Both the position numbers and the translations under genes were made by a program. A stretch of DNA of 64,000 nt from Gordonia sihwensis NBRC 108236 (GTDB taxonomy: Bacteria > Actinomycetota > Actinomycetes > Mycobacteriales > Mycobacteriaceae), in assembly GCF_000333035.1 (NCBI RefSeq), contig NZ_BANU01000027.1:25073-89072 (forward strand), read 5' to 3'. This document shows positions 1 through 10,736 of the stretch, piece after piece. The notes under the pieces are model-generated. The model searched no databases. It was not told the DNA's origin and saw only the letters and a list, made by a program, of their open reading frames with translations. How positions within the stretch are numbered: position 1 is the first letter of the stretch; the number at the start of each line of letters is the position of its first letter.

Positions 1-1143
1 CACCTCCGCGGGCGAGACGGACCCGATCTGCTGCAGGTGGACTTGATTCGGCTTCAGCCGCCACTCCGGGTCGAGGGCCAGGCCGACGTGCGGCTGCAGC
101 AGCAGTTCCCGATACATCTTGGCCTGGTCGAGAAAGTCCATCCGGCCCGGTTGCAGGTCGAGGGTGACGTAGACGCCGGCCTTGCGCGCGGCGTCGACCC
201 ACGGCCGCACCGCCGCCACGTCGAGCGCCGAGGTGTAGTTGCCGCCCGGGCCGGGATCGGCGGACGCGACGGTCACGATGATCTCGAAGCCCGGGACCAC
301 CGGGACGGGCGAGAGGCGGTCGTACTGCGCTGCGACGGCTTTCGCGCGCCGGATGGACGCACTGATGCTCTGCCTGCCCAGAGGCCCCAGTTCGGGCGCA
401 CCGGGCGATCCGTAGAGCGCGACGACGCGGCGCCCCGGGAACATCAACTGTCCGCCGCCGGGGAGTTCCGGGAGGCTCCGCGCGAGTTCGACGCGGCGCG
501 CCAGGAGCCGGGGGTCGCCGAATCCCGATCCCACCGCGAGGATCGGCGCCCCGGGCCGCGCCTTGACGAGGTTCACTGCGCGCCCGGAGCTTCTCGGATC
601 GGGCGACGGCACGGCCGCGACCTCCGCGTGTGCCGCCTCGGCGGTCGCGATCGCGTCGTCGCCGGCCGCCGAAAGCAGCACCACGGTGCCCTCACCGCGC
701 GTCGCGGCACCGCCGGCGAGCAACCGGACGTCGTCGGTGACCGGAACCGGCAGTGCCGGGACGCGGCCGACCCGGACCGCGCGCTCGACACCGAGTCGCT
801 CCAATTCCGCTGCGACAGTGCGGGAATTCGTGTCATCGACCGCGAAGACCGGCACGCCATTGACGCGCGCGGCCTCCGCCGCGGCGCGGCGCTCCGACTC
901 TCGTGCCGTCGGAGCGACCACGACCGCGGTCGGCGACGAGGCGAACAGTTCGCGACTCACGAGGACGGATCCGGGCGCACCGGCGTCGTCGACGACGCGG
1001 ATCGACCCTCTCGCAAACGCCACGGCCGCGGGGTCTCCGACCACGGGAATCGCCGATGCCGTCACCAGTGCGGCGACCGCCAGCGTGACGACTGTGATGT
1101 AGAACAGACGAGCGCGGCCCGTGGTGGTGCGAGCCGGCGTCAT
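1..1143 (-). CDS. Exported or membrane-anchored protein of unknown function, C-terminus outside the window
   Basis: An uninterrupted minus-strand frame runs from an ATG at 1143 off the left edge, 381 codons. Residues about 13-35 form one hydrophobic segment (RLFYITVVTLAVAALVTASA), a signal peptide or anchor. The rest reads as an extracellular alpha/beta protein: an N-terminal part with PTAVVVAPTARESER and VPVFAVDDTNSRTVAAELER, and a more conserved-looking part with the stretches VVALYGSPGAPELGPLG and PVVPGFEIIVTVASA. The ATG overlaps the stop of the upstream membrane-protein gene (ATGA), so the two are probably translated together. I recognise no family with confidence. The antisense frame over the same DNA is a high-GC shadow. 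Confidence 0.75.
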   Translation of the reverse strand, partial: MTPARTTTGRARLFYITVVTLAVAALVTASAIPVVGDPAAVAFARGSIRVVDDAGAPGSVLVSRELFASSPTAVVVAPTARESERRAAAEAARVNGVPVFAVDDTNSRTVAAELERLGVERAVRVGRVPALPVPVTDDVRLLAGGAATRGEGTVVLLSAAGDDAIATAEAAHAEVAAVPSPDPRSSGRAVNLVKARPGAPILAVGSGFGDPRLLARRVELARSLPELPGGGQLMFPGRRVVALYGSPGAPELGPLGRQSISASIRRAKAVAAQYDRLSPVPVVPGFEIIVTVASADPGPGGNYTSALDVAAVRPWVDAARKAGVYVTLDLQPGRMDFLDQAKMYRELLLQPHVGLALDPEWRLKPNQVHLQQIGSVSPAEV

Positions 1144-1598
1144 TCCTTGTCGGACTCGTACGAGTCCGCGAAGGACACCCGCGGGGTGGTCAGCGCCGAG
1201 TATCCCGCCACAGCGGCGTACACCACCGCGGCGAGGGTGAATCCGATGGCGAAGACGATCGCGGCGGCCCAGGCCACGACGCCCACAGCACTGTCGATCC
1301 CATCCAGGAGCAGCACCGCGGACGCCGCGAGGACGCCCCCGAGCAGGGCCCAGACGGCCGATCGAATGCGCGGACCGATCGCTCGGCTGAAGAACAGCCG
1401 CTCGTAAACCGCTGTCTCGAACTCTTCTACCGCGGCGAGCCGGACGGCGTCGGTGCCCGCCAGCTCGCGCAGCGACGCGGCGAGTTCGGCGTCGCGTTTG
1501 AGTACCGCGGTCTCATTCTGCCGGTATCGCACGAATGCGATGGTCGCGATGGTGGCCGCCAGCACTGCGGCGGCGGCGACGATAGCCCAGTTGTTCAC
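1140..1598 (-). CDS. Small membrane protein, unknown function
   Basis: The product has 152 residues. Residues about 4-23 form a first hydrophobic helix, followed by a charged stretch (KRDAELAASLRELAG) and then two further hydrophobic segments at about 80-100 and 105-130. It looks like an integral membrane protein with a short cytoplasmic linker. The stop codon overlaps the start of the downstream exported-protein gene by four bases, so both probably act in the cell envelope. I know no named family for it. Confidence 0.6.
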   Translation of the reverse strand: MNNWAIVAAAAVLAATIATIAFVRYRQNETAVLKRDAELAASLRELAGTDAVRLAAVEEFETAVYERLFFSRAIGPRIRSAVWALLGGVLAASAVLLLDGIDSAVGVVAWAAAIVFAIGFTLAAVVYAAVAGYSALTTPRVSFADSYESDKE

Positions 1599-1631
1599 GA
1601 GAGTTCACCGTACCGGGCCCCGTGCCGCGAA

Positions 1632-2063
1632 TCACACGCGCGATGTGACAGTGCTCGCGATATTGCCGCGCGTGGCCTTCGAGTACGGGCAGAAGGCGTG
1701 CGCGGCCTGTGCCAGTTCGGCGGCCTCGGCGGTGTCGAGCCCGGGCAGATACACCTCGATGTCGGCGGTGAGTCCGAAGCCGCCGTCGGCGTCGTCGCTG
1801 CCGATGCCGATGTTCACCTTCACCGACGTGGCGTCGGTGAGAGTGGCGCCCTTGCTCTTGGCGACGTGCCGGAGCGCACCCATGAAGCACGCCGCATAGC
1901 CCGCGGAGAACAGCTCCTCGGGATTGCTGCCCTCGCCGTTGCCGCCCATCTCGACGGGCGGAGCGAGCACCAGGTCGATCCGGCCCGACTCGGAGACCAC
2001 CTCGCTGTCGCGGCCGCCGCCGGTCGAGGTCGACGAGACGTGGTACACGGGGGTGACGGTCAT
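1632..2063 (-). CDS. ohr: Organic hydroperoxide resistance protein (Ohr/OsmC family)
   Basis: Ohr is a cytoplasmic thiol peroxidase that reduces organic hydroperoxides with lipoyl electrons. The 143-residue length is normal for the family. Both catalytic cysteines are visible: Cys59 in FSAGYAACFMGAL and Cys125 in AHAFCPYSKATRGN. The start at 2063 (MTVTPVYHVSSTS) is chosen because a strong Shine-Dalgarno (AAGGAGA) lies just upstream; an in-frame upstream start would add 17 unconserved residues. No OhrR-type MarR gene is adjacent; the MarR gene at 20.3 kb sits with different partners. Confidence 0.93.
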   Translation of the reverse strand: MTVTPVYHVSSTSTGGGRDSEVVSESGRIDLVLAPPVEMGGNGEGSNPEELFSAGYAACFMGALRHVAKSKGATLTDATSVKVNIGIGSDDADGGFGLTADIEVYLPGLDTAEAAELAQAAHAFCPYSKATRGNIASTVTSRV

Positions 2064-2141
2064 TGCGTTCTCCTTAGTTCGGTCAACTCGAAACGGGAAC
2101 GGTTCCAGGCGCATGGCCGAACCGGACCCGCTGTCCCCAAG

Positions 2142-2807
2142 CTACCCGCCGGAGGCGCGCCGGAAGGGTTTCATGGCCATCGACTTCGGCAGCCACTCGT
2201 TGATCGGCCTGCGCAGGGTGATGAGCGCGGAGAGGACGAGCACCCCGCATTGCACCCACGCGAGCACTCGCAGCGACGCCGAGACCTCCGGATAGTGGAA
2301 CAGCAGATCCGCACCGACGACGGTGAACAGGACCGTCACGGTGATCACCGAGAGATAGATGCTGCGCAGATTGCGGCTGTGCGCCCGCGCGGTACCGACA
2401 AGCAGCGGATATCCCAGTGCCGTGAACAGCGGGATGCCCACGAGCAGCGCGGGCGTCCAGAACGACGCCATCGAGGCCGCCTTCTCTCCCGGATCCACCC
2501 CCGGGACGTTCTGCAGACCTGGCTGCAGACGCTCGGCCATCAACCCCTCGAGCCAGGAGAGATTGGCGAATCCGTACACGACCCACGCCAGGCACGCCAC
2601 CGCGGCGATCGCCCAGACCACGCGCGCGTCACGGACGAGCGCGACCGGCGGCGGGCCGGGGTCGACGGGACGCGCCGGATACCTGCCGCTGAGATCGCTG
2701 TCCTTCGACCGCCGCGCGATCTCGGCGAGGTCCTCGGCGTCGAGTTCGGCCTGCGTCGGAATCCGATCGCGGTCGGCGTCGTCGTCGAACGGTCCGGGAG
2801 TGGTCAT
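2142..2807 (-). CDS. Four-helix membrane protein with acidic N-terminus, unknown function
   Basis: This 221-residue protein has a polar, Asp-rich N-terminal tail of about 55 residues (TTPGPFDDDADRDRIPTQA), a short proline-rich stretch, then about four transmembrane segments (WAIAAVACLAWVVYGFANL; FWTPALLVGIPLFTALGYPLL; a segment near 150-172; VLAWVQCGVLVLSALITL). It ends in a basic tail. The gene lies in the block that leads to asd-ask, where related actinobacteria also carry unnamed conserved membrane or proline-rich genes. No catalytic motif is visible. Confidence 0.7.
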   Translation of the reverse strand: MTTPGPFDDDADRDRIPTQAELDAEDLAEIARRSKDSDLSGRYPARPVDPGPPPVALVRDARVVWAIAAVACLAWVVYGFANLSWLEGLMAERLQPGLQNVPGVDPGEKAASMASFWTPALLVGIPLFTALGYPLLVGTARAHSRNLRSIYLSVITVTVLFTVVGADLLFHYPEVSASLRVLAWVQCGVLVLSALITLRRPINEWLPKSMAMKPFRRASGG

Positions 2808-2875
2808 GTCATTGATGATGGCACGACGCGCACGCCGGTCCGGTGGGCACTAGCCGGAGATCTTCAGCATCCGGG

Positions 2876-4246
2876 TCACGGTGCTCCGCCCGGCGCGATC
2901 ATGCCGGTGAGCTGCATCGGCTCGTCGATCGGCGCGGTCCCCACGCGCCGCGTCGCCACCCGTCGACCGGTCTGGAAGTCGACAGCGACGTAGTCGACCG
3001 GTCCCGACTGCTGCGGTCCCGGCACGTACGGGCCGTAGGCGAGACCGTGAATCAGACCGTCCGCCCGGGACAGCCGCGGCAGCGTGGCCATTCGGTCGGT
3101 GGTGTTCTCCCATACTCTCGTGCACGCCCCGTCGCGGACGTCGATGCGCGTCATACCGCCGCGGAAGGGAGCGAACGCCGGATCGCTCGGCCCACCGCTC
3201 ACCGCCATCGGCGGGTACTGGAATCCGTACGTGCTGGGGATCACCAGGCTGTCGCCCCACGCCATCGGGGAGTTCTCGGTCCCCTGGTTCGGTGATGCGA
3301 AGGCCCGCGTCCGGCATACCTGCGAACCGTCGTCGGAGCGGTAGACGATCAGGTTCGGCACCGCGGCGTTGTCGACGATCGCGACCCAGCCGTCGCCGCC
3401 GGGACCGAAGTAGGTCGGCGTGGTGCCCGATCCCCAGGTCAGCTGTCCCGGCCGGCGGGCGGCACCGCGATCGTAGGCGCGCCGCCACACCGTCCGCGGC
3501 ACGCCGTCGGCGTCCGCGCGCATCTCGTAGAGTGCGTGCGTGGTCAGCACCGACGCACCGGAGCGACGGACGGTGAGCCCGTTGCCCAGTTCTTCGCCCT
3601 TCGGCAGGCGCGTGGCCCCGACCCGGCCGTCGGGCAGCACGGTGCCGATGACGCCCTCGGTGGTCGCGAACCAGGTGCGCCCCTGATAGTCGGGGGCCAA
3701 CCCGGTCACGCCGTCGCCGCCGAGGTATTTCGACACGTCGGTGCTCTCGTCGACGCGCAGCGCCCAGCCGGACCGCGTCCGGTGGTGACCGACCCGCAGG
3801 ATCTTGCCCGAGCCGTCGGCCACCACCACCCGGTTCCGGTCGTCGAGGAACCCGTACACCCCGCCGAGGAGCTTGCCCTTGGTCAGCGGCAGCCGCGCGA
3901 CGACCTGGGCGGTCCGCGGATCGAACATGGTCACCACCGGGGTGGCGAACTGCGGCGGGGTACCCGCGACGTAGGCCGTGCACAACGAGACCGGGAAGCC
4001 GTCCGAGCCCACGAAAGTCGCGGCGCACACACCGCCGGGAACGCTCGACGCCGCGACATGCCCGGTCTTGCCCGGCCCGCGCAGGACGGTGCTGTCGGTC
4101 GATTCGGGATCACCGTGCATCAGCGAAGTGGAGGCCGGGCCGACGCCGGGAACGGCCGGGCTCGCCACGGCAGTCGTCGTCGACACCGTGACGAGACCGA
4201 TGACCGCCGCCGACAGGGCGATCAGGAAGCGCTTCATGTCAGTCAT
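2876..4246 (-). CDS. Secreted beta-propeller-like protein
   Basis: The start at 4246 gives a clean signal peptide (MTDMKRFLIALSAAVIGLVT, cleavage near AVA-SPA). The mature protein of about 425 residues has repeated short blocks typical of a PQQ/YVTN-like propeller: VVTMFDPRTAQVVARLP, VYGFLDDRNRVVVADGSG, WFATTEGVIGTVLPDG, YVAVDFQTGRRVATRRVG. No catalytic residues are evident. A second in-frame ATG three codons later (4237) is an equally good start. The lipase gene lies 60 bases upstream on the same strand, so the two secreted products may be co-expressed. The propeller assignment is by repeat pattern only. Confidence 0.75.
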   Translation of the reverse strand: MTDMKRFLIALSAAVIGLVTVSTTTAVASPAVPGVGPASTSLMHGDPESTDSTVLRGPGKTGHVAASSVPGGVCAATFVGSDGFPVSLCTAYVAGTPPQFATPVVTMFDPRTAQVVARLPLTKGKLLGGVYGFLDDRNRVVVADGSGKILRVGHHRTRSGWALRVDESTDVSKYLGGDGVTGLAPDYQGRTWFATTEGVIGTVLPDGRVGATRLPKGEELGNGLTVRRSGASVLTTHALYEMRADADGVPRTVWRRAYDRGAARRPGQLTWGSGTTPTYFGPGGDGWVAIVDNAAVPNLIVYRSDDGSQVCRTRAFASPNQGTENSPMAWGDSLVIPSTYGFQYPPMAVSGGPSDPAFAPFRGGMTRIDVRDGACTRVWENTTDRMATLPRLSRADGLIHGLAYGPYVPGPQQSGPVDYVAVDFQTGRRVATRRVGTAPIDEPMQLTGMIAPGGAP

Positions 4247-4306
4247 GACCAGTAGTCGATCACATGATCGCCGATCACGGGCGACCACTTGCACACGACC
4301 GACTGG

Positions 4307-5605
4307 TCAGCTGTTCAACTCACTGAGGATGAAACTCGTCGCCGGCAGCATCTTGGCCAGCATCGGCAGTGCGTGATTCACGACCAGCCCGGGGAAGATC
4401 GGCGGCGTGAAATCGTTGTCGAGCCGCACGTCCGCCCCCTGGGCCTTCCAGTCGCGGTACAGCTGCACCACCTGTCCGTGCGGGATGACGTCGTCACTGA
4501 CCCCGGTGGAGATCAGCACCGGTGCGTTCGGCTTGAGGCGGCCGATCCGCTGGTCGTCGAGCATCTTCTGGACGCGGGGGTACTTCTTGATGACCGCGCT
4601 CAGCGACTTCCCGTTGCGAGTCCACTGGTCGGTGCGCTGGAATCCGTGCGTGAGACCGGTGTCGGCGATGCATTGCGTCGCGACGTCTTTCAGGGCGCGG
4701 CGCCCGGTCGCGCTGGTCTCCTTCTTCAGGATCGGGTCGAGCGCCGGATACCGCGCCACGAGTCCGTTGATGGCGTAGCCGATCGCGCCCGAGATGAAGG
4801 TGCCGTCGATCTGGCCGATCACCTTGGACAGATCCGCGGGAGGCGCACCGGCGTAGGTGGCCTTCACGTTGAGGTCGGAGGCGTAGGTGGACGCCAGCTC
4901 GGCTGCCGACGCGGTCGCACCGCCGCCCTGGGAGTAGCCGGAGAAGGCGACAGGAGCGTCCTTGGGGGCCTTGGCCACCTTGAGTGCGGCGCGGGCGGCG
5001 TCGAGCACGGCCCGACCGGACTCGAGACGGTTCACGTACGTGTGGATGCCGGGCGTGCCCATGCCGACGTAGTCGGTGAGCACCACCCGCACGCCGTTGA
5101 GCAGGAAGAGGTTCATCTCGAGCCCGGAGTAGTTGACGCCGAGACTCGGCTTGGTCGGGTCGATGGACATCGGCAGCGAGAGCATCTTCGACCCCGCGCA
5201 CTGGTCGCCTTGTCCGACGGTGCCGGGCGCCAATACGACGGTGGGCCGCGGCCCCCTGCCGTGCCACGGCGCGGTCGGCTCGACCACTGCGCCGGTGACG
5301 GCCGTCGGCTTCCCGTCCTGCCGCGTGGTCGTGTACATGATGCGGGTCGCGGTCCCCGGCCATTGGTTGCGAACGCCCGGGATCTGCAGCAGGAGCTGCG
5401 TGGGCTGGGTGCGAACCACCGATCCCGGGGCCTCCGACAACCGAGCGGGAGGGCGATAGAAGTCGCCGACGGCACCCGCGTCGCCGGTGCCGGCGACGAG
5501 CCCGGAGGCCGCGACCGCACCGACGACGGCGATCGAACCGGTGCGCCTGACGACGCTGGAAACGGATGAACTTCTGGACGAGACGAATCCCCGAATTTTT
5601 CTCAC
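4307..5605 (-). CDS. Secreted lipase, LIP (secretory lipase) family
   Basis: This is an alpha/beta-hydrolase of 432 residues with a long basic N-region and a signal peptide (cleavage near GDAGAVGDFY). The nucleophile elbow is GYSQGG with Ser225. The likely acid is in STGVSDDVIPHGQ and the catalytic His in VVNHALPM near the C-terminus. The order and the NYSGLEMNLFLLNG / LTDYVGMGTPG blocks match actinobacterial LIP-family lipases (PF03583) that act outside the cell on acylglycerols or esters; the exact substrate cannot be read. Upstream lies an inverted repeat (5627-5640) that may be an operator. Confidence 0.88.
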   Translation of the reverse strand: MRKIRGFVSSRSSSVSSVVRRTGSIAVVGAVAASGLVAGTGDAGAVGDFYRPPARLSEAPGSVVRTQPTQLLLQIPGVRNQWPGTATRIMYTTTRQDGKPTAVTGAVVEPTAPWHGRGPRPTVVLAPGTVGQGDQCAGSKMLSLPMSIDPTKPSLGVNYSGLEMNLFLLNGVRVVLTDYVGMGTPGIHTYVNRLESGRAVLDAARAALKVAKAPKDAPVAFSGYSQGGGATASAAELASTYASDLNVKATYAGAPPADLSKVIGQIDGTFISGAIGYAINGLVARYPALDPILKKETSATGRRALKDVATQCIADTGLTHGFQRTDQWTRNGKSLSAVIKKYPRVQKMLDDQRIGRLKPNAPVLISTGVSDDVIPHGQVVQLYRDWKAQGADVRLDNDFTPPIFPGLVVNHALPMLAKMLPATSFILSELNS

Positions 5606-5626
5606 GAGAGTAATCTACGCCATAAG

Positions 5627-5640
5627 TTACCGCTTGGTAA
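5627..5640. promoter_or_regulatory. Inverted repeat upstream of the lipase gene
   Basis: TTACC-GCTT-GGTAA is a perfect 5-bp inverted repeat with a 4-base spacer, 21 bases upstream of the lipase start. Size and symmetry fit a TetR-type operator over the promoter. No regulator gene is adjacent, so the cognate protein is unknown. Confidence 0.4.
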
Positions 5641-5699
5641 GTCCCGATTTCGACGTTCGCCGCCGACGAGCGAACCCGCCCGCCGCCAGGCGCGCGTCG

Positions 5700-8003
<2,304 letters not shown>

Positions 8004-8142
8004 GTCGTGCAACCTTCCTTATCTGTACAGCTGTCTCGTCTACATGAGCTTCTGCAGCTTCTGCGGGAATCGCGCGGGGTTCACCTTACCCGCCGGACCT
8101 GGCGCGGCACATTTCGCGGAGGCCACCGTAGGATCACCTCCG

Positions 8143-9330
8143 ATGACTACCGTGCGCCCGATGTCCACCATGCGACGCTTCGGCATCACCCACGAGTTCG
8201 CCCTTCGATGCGTCGGGGTGTACCTGACGATTCGCGTCGTCGGCATCGTGATCCTCACCGTCTTCGCCGGACTCCACCACACCGGTCTCACCGCGCTGCT
8301 GTCCATGTGGGACGGCGAGTGGATGCTCGGCATCGCCCAGCACGGCTACGGCGGAATCCCCCTGTGGTTCACCGACGGAAACGGCGTCCACACGGAGTTC
8401 ACCGCGTACGCATTCTTCCCCGGTTATCCGATGACGGTGCGGACCGTCGCCCTGGTCCCCGGCCTGTCGCCGTTCGCCGCGGCCATGATCGTCAACGTGG
8501 TCGCGGGATGCCTCGCCGCGGTGGCGGTGGGTCGTATCGGAGTGATCTGCTCCGGGCGGATCCGTTCCTCGGTTCGGTCGACGCCCGACCAAGCCTCGAC
8601 GGCCGGACTGGTCCTGGTGGGCCTCTTCGCCGCCACGCCCATGTCGGTGGTGCTGAACATGGCCTACACCGAGGCGGTGTTCTGCGCACTCGCGGGCTGG
8701 GCGCTCGTCGGAGTCCTGGAGCGGCAGTGGCTGCTCGCCGGACTCTGCGCCCTCGGTGCCGGACTCGTCCGGCCGACCGGCGTCGCGGTGATCGCCGCCG
8801 TGATGCTCGCAGCGATCGTGGCCCGGCGCGACGGCCCTCGTGCGTGGGCCGCCGTGATTCTCGCGCCGCTCGGTTACCTCGGCTACCTGGCAGTGGTGTG
8901 GGCGCAGACCGGCTCGGCGACGGGCTGGTTTCAGATCCAGACGACGGGGTGGAACACCACATTCGACGGCGGCGCGGCCACCTGGCGATTCCTCACCCAG
9001 ACGCTCGGCAGCGGATCGGACTTCTCAGCGATCGCAACGGCCCTGTTGATCATCTCGGTGCTCGTGTTGTTCGGTTGGTCGGTCGCCGACCGCGTGCCGT
9101 GGCCGGTGCTCGTCTACGCGGCGGCCGTGCTGGCGTCGATCCTGCTGTCGGACGGCCTGATGATGAGCCGTGCGCGACTGCTCCTGCCCGCGTTCGTCCT
9201 GCTGATCCCGGTGGCCGTGCGGATCGCACGACGGCCGCGGACCGAGATCATCGCCTTCCTCGCCGTCGCCGCCCTGTTCTCCGGCTGGTTCGGTGCCCGC
9301 ATGCTCACGGTCTTCCAGTACGCCATCTGA
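8143..9330 (+). CDS. PIG-V-like membrane glycosyltransferase
   Basis: The predicted product is 395 residues with about nine to ten transmembrane helices. The first loop carries SMWDGEWMLGIAQHGYGG, the acidic W-D-x-x-W pattern of PIG-V/Gpi18-like polyprenol-phosphate-mannose-dependent transferases (PF04188). It is followed by AYAFFPGYPM and NMAYTEAVFCALAGWALVG, two further family blocks. It probably transfers a sugar to a periplasmic glycolipid or glycoprotein. The ATG at 8143 is used; an in-frame ATG at 8161 is also possible. It is divergent from ask across about 140 bases that hold both promoters. Acceptor and donor cannot be assigned. Confidence 0.72.
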   Translation: MTTVRPMSTMRRFGITHEFALRCVGVYLTIRVVGIVILTVFAGLHHTGLTALLSMWDGEWMLGIAQHGYGGIPLWFTDGNGVHTEFTAYAFFPGYPMTVRTVALVPGLSPFAAAMIVNVVAGCLAAVAVGRIGVICSGRIRSSVRSTPDQASTAGLVLVGLFAATPMSVVLNMAYTEAVFCALAGWALVGVLERQWLLAGLCALGAGLVRPTGVAVIAAVMLAAIVARRDGPRAWAAVILAPLGYLGYLAVVWAQTGSATGWFQIQTTGWNTTFDGGAATWRFLTQTLGSGSDFSAIATALLIISVLVLFGWSVADRVPWPVLVYAAAVLASILLSDGLMMSRARLLLPAFVLLIPVAVRIARRPRTEIIAFLAVAALFSGWFGARMLTVFQYAI

Positions 9331-9343
9331 CGACGGCGCGCGG

Positions 9344-10513
9344 CTATCCCTTGATCTGAAGCCACGCCTTCGACCAACCGTCGTAGCCGACGCACTCGAC
9401 GTTCTTGCGACCGTCGACGCAGTCGCGCATCGGCGTGGTCCAGTACCAGATGTGCGAGGCGTACTCGGGGTCCGCGGAGTGGTACACCGCGCAGTGCGTC
9501 CGGTCCCGCATCAGTTCGCACGCCTTCGCGTTCGCGGGTGACTCGCCGAAGTACTCCGCGACGCGCGCGTTGACCCGCGCGCTCACGATGTAGTCGACCC
9601 AGCGGTACGCGCAGTTCGGATGCTCGGCCCGGGAACTGATCATCCACGAGTCCGACCACCCCGTCGATCCCTCATCGGGCAGCACCGTCGCCACCGGAGC
9701 ACCGCCGTCGCGGGCGAGGTTGGCCGCCATCTGCCACGTGGAACCGATCACGCTCCAGCCCGCGCTGAACGCCTGCACCTCGCGGACGATGTCGTTCCAG
9801 TACTCGCCGACCGCTCTGCGCTGCTCCTCGAGCAGCGCGACGGCCGCGTCGAACTGCCTCCGGTCGAGCGCGTAGGGATTCGTGATGCCGAGATCGGGCC
9901 GGTGCCGCATCAGATACAGCGCGGCGTCGGCGATGTAGATCGGCGAATCGTAAGCGGTCACCCGGCCCGCATAGCGCGGCGCGTCCTCGAACACGGCCCG
10001 CCAGGACGTGGGCGCGGGTCGCACGACGTCGGTGCGATACATCAGGAGATTGGCACCCCAGCCGTGCGGCACACCGTAGGTGATCCCGTTCTTCGCATTC
10101 CACGGCTTGCCCTTCAAGAAGGGATAGATGTCGGAGTACGAGGGGACCAGCGCGGTGTTGATCGGCTGTACGTCACCGGCGTCGATCAACCGCAGCGACG
10201 CGTCGCCCGATGCCGAGACCACGTCGAACTGACCGGTCCGCATCAAGGACACCGCTTCGTCGGAGGTGCCGAAGGTCTTGACCTCCACCTGGCAGCCGGT
10301 CAGGTCCCGGAACGGCTGCACCCAGTTCACGGACCGGTTGTTGCTCCCGTCCTCGGCGTAGCCCGGCCATGCCAGGACGTTCAGCACGCGCTCTGCCGGA
10401 CCGAGGACCGATCGCATGGGCACCGGGCCGGGACCGGCGGTGCCGCAAGCGGCCACGAGGGCGGTCGCCGCGACGAGGATCGTCGCGGCGGCCAGCCTGC
10501 CGATCGTGGCCAC
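9344..10513 (-). CDS. PotD-like extracellular solute-binding lipoprotein
   Basis: The product is 389 residues. A lipoprotein signal ends in LVAAC with lipidated Cys23. The mature part has the family-1/PotD fold signature: LNVLAWPGYAEDG, VEVKTFGTSDEAVSLMRTGQFDVVSASG, YGVPHGWGANLLMYRTDVV, AGWSVIGSTWQMAANLARDG and a C-terminal YRWVDYIVSARVNARVAEYFG. Such proteins capture polyamines or related cations for ABC import. No ABC ATPase or permease gene is nearby, so it is an orphan here. The GTG start at 10513 has AAGGAGAGGC directly upstream. Confidence 0.85.
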   Translation of the reverse strand: MATIGRLAAATILVAATALVAACGTAGPGPVPMRSVLGPAERVLNVLAWPGYAEDGSNNRSVNWVQPFRDLTGCQVEVKTFGTSDEAVSLMRTGQFDVVSASGDASLRLIDAGDVQPINTALVPSYSDIYPFLKGKPWNAKNGITYGVPHGWGANLLMYRTDVVRPAPTSWRAVFEDAPRYAGRVTAYDSPIYIADAALYLMRHRPDLGITNPYALDRRQFDAAVALLEEQRRAVGEYWNDIVREVQAFSAGWSVIGSTWQMAANLARDGGAPVATVLPDEGSTGWSDSWMISSRAEHPNCAYRWVDYIVSARVNARVAEYFGESPANAKACELMRDRTHCAVYHSADPEYASHIWYWTTPMRDCVDGRKNVECVGYDGWSKAWLQIKG

Positions 10514-10736
10514 GCCTCTCCTTGCCGGCCGCCGTGGGCGGCCTCCACAGCCCGTTGTACTCCACCCGGGCCCGTCGCGGTCCGCGACCGAATCACCGGT
10601 GTGCTTCTGATGTCAATCGGCCGGAAACGAGGTCGCTGACCACCGCATATCCGGCGTAGCCTGAACGGGCCGCGGTCGCGCTTGCATCGCCGGCCGCGCA
10701 CGCGATCCACACTTCACAGATCTGGAGCCCGCACGC

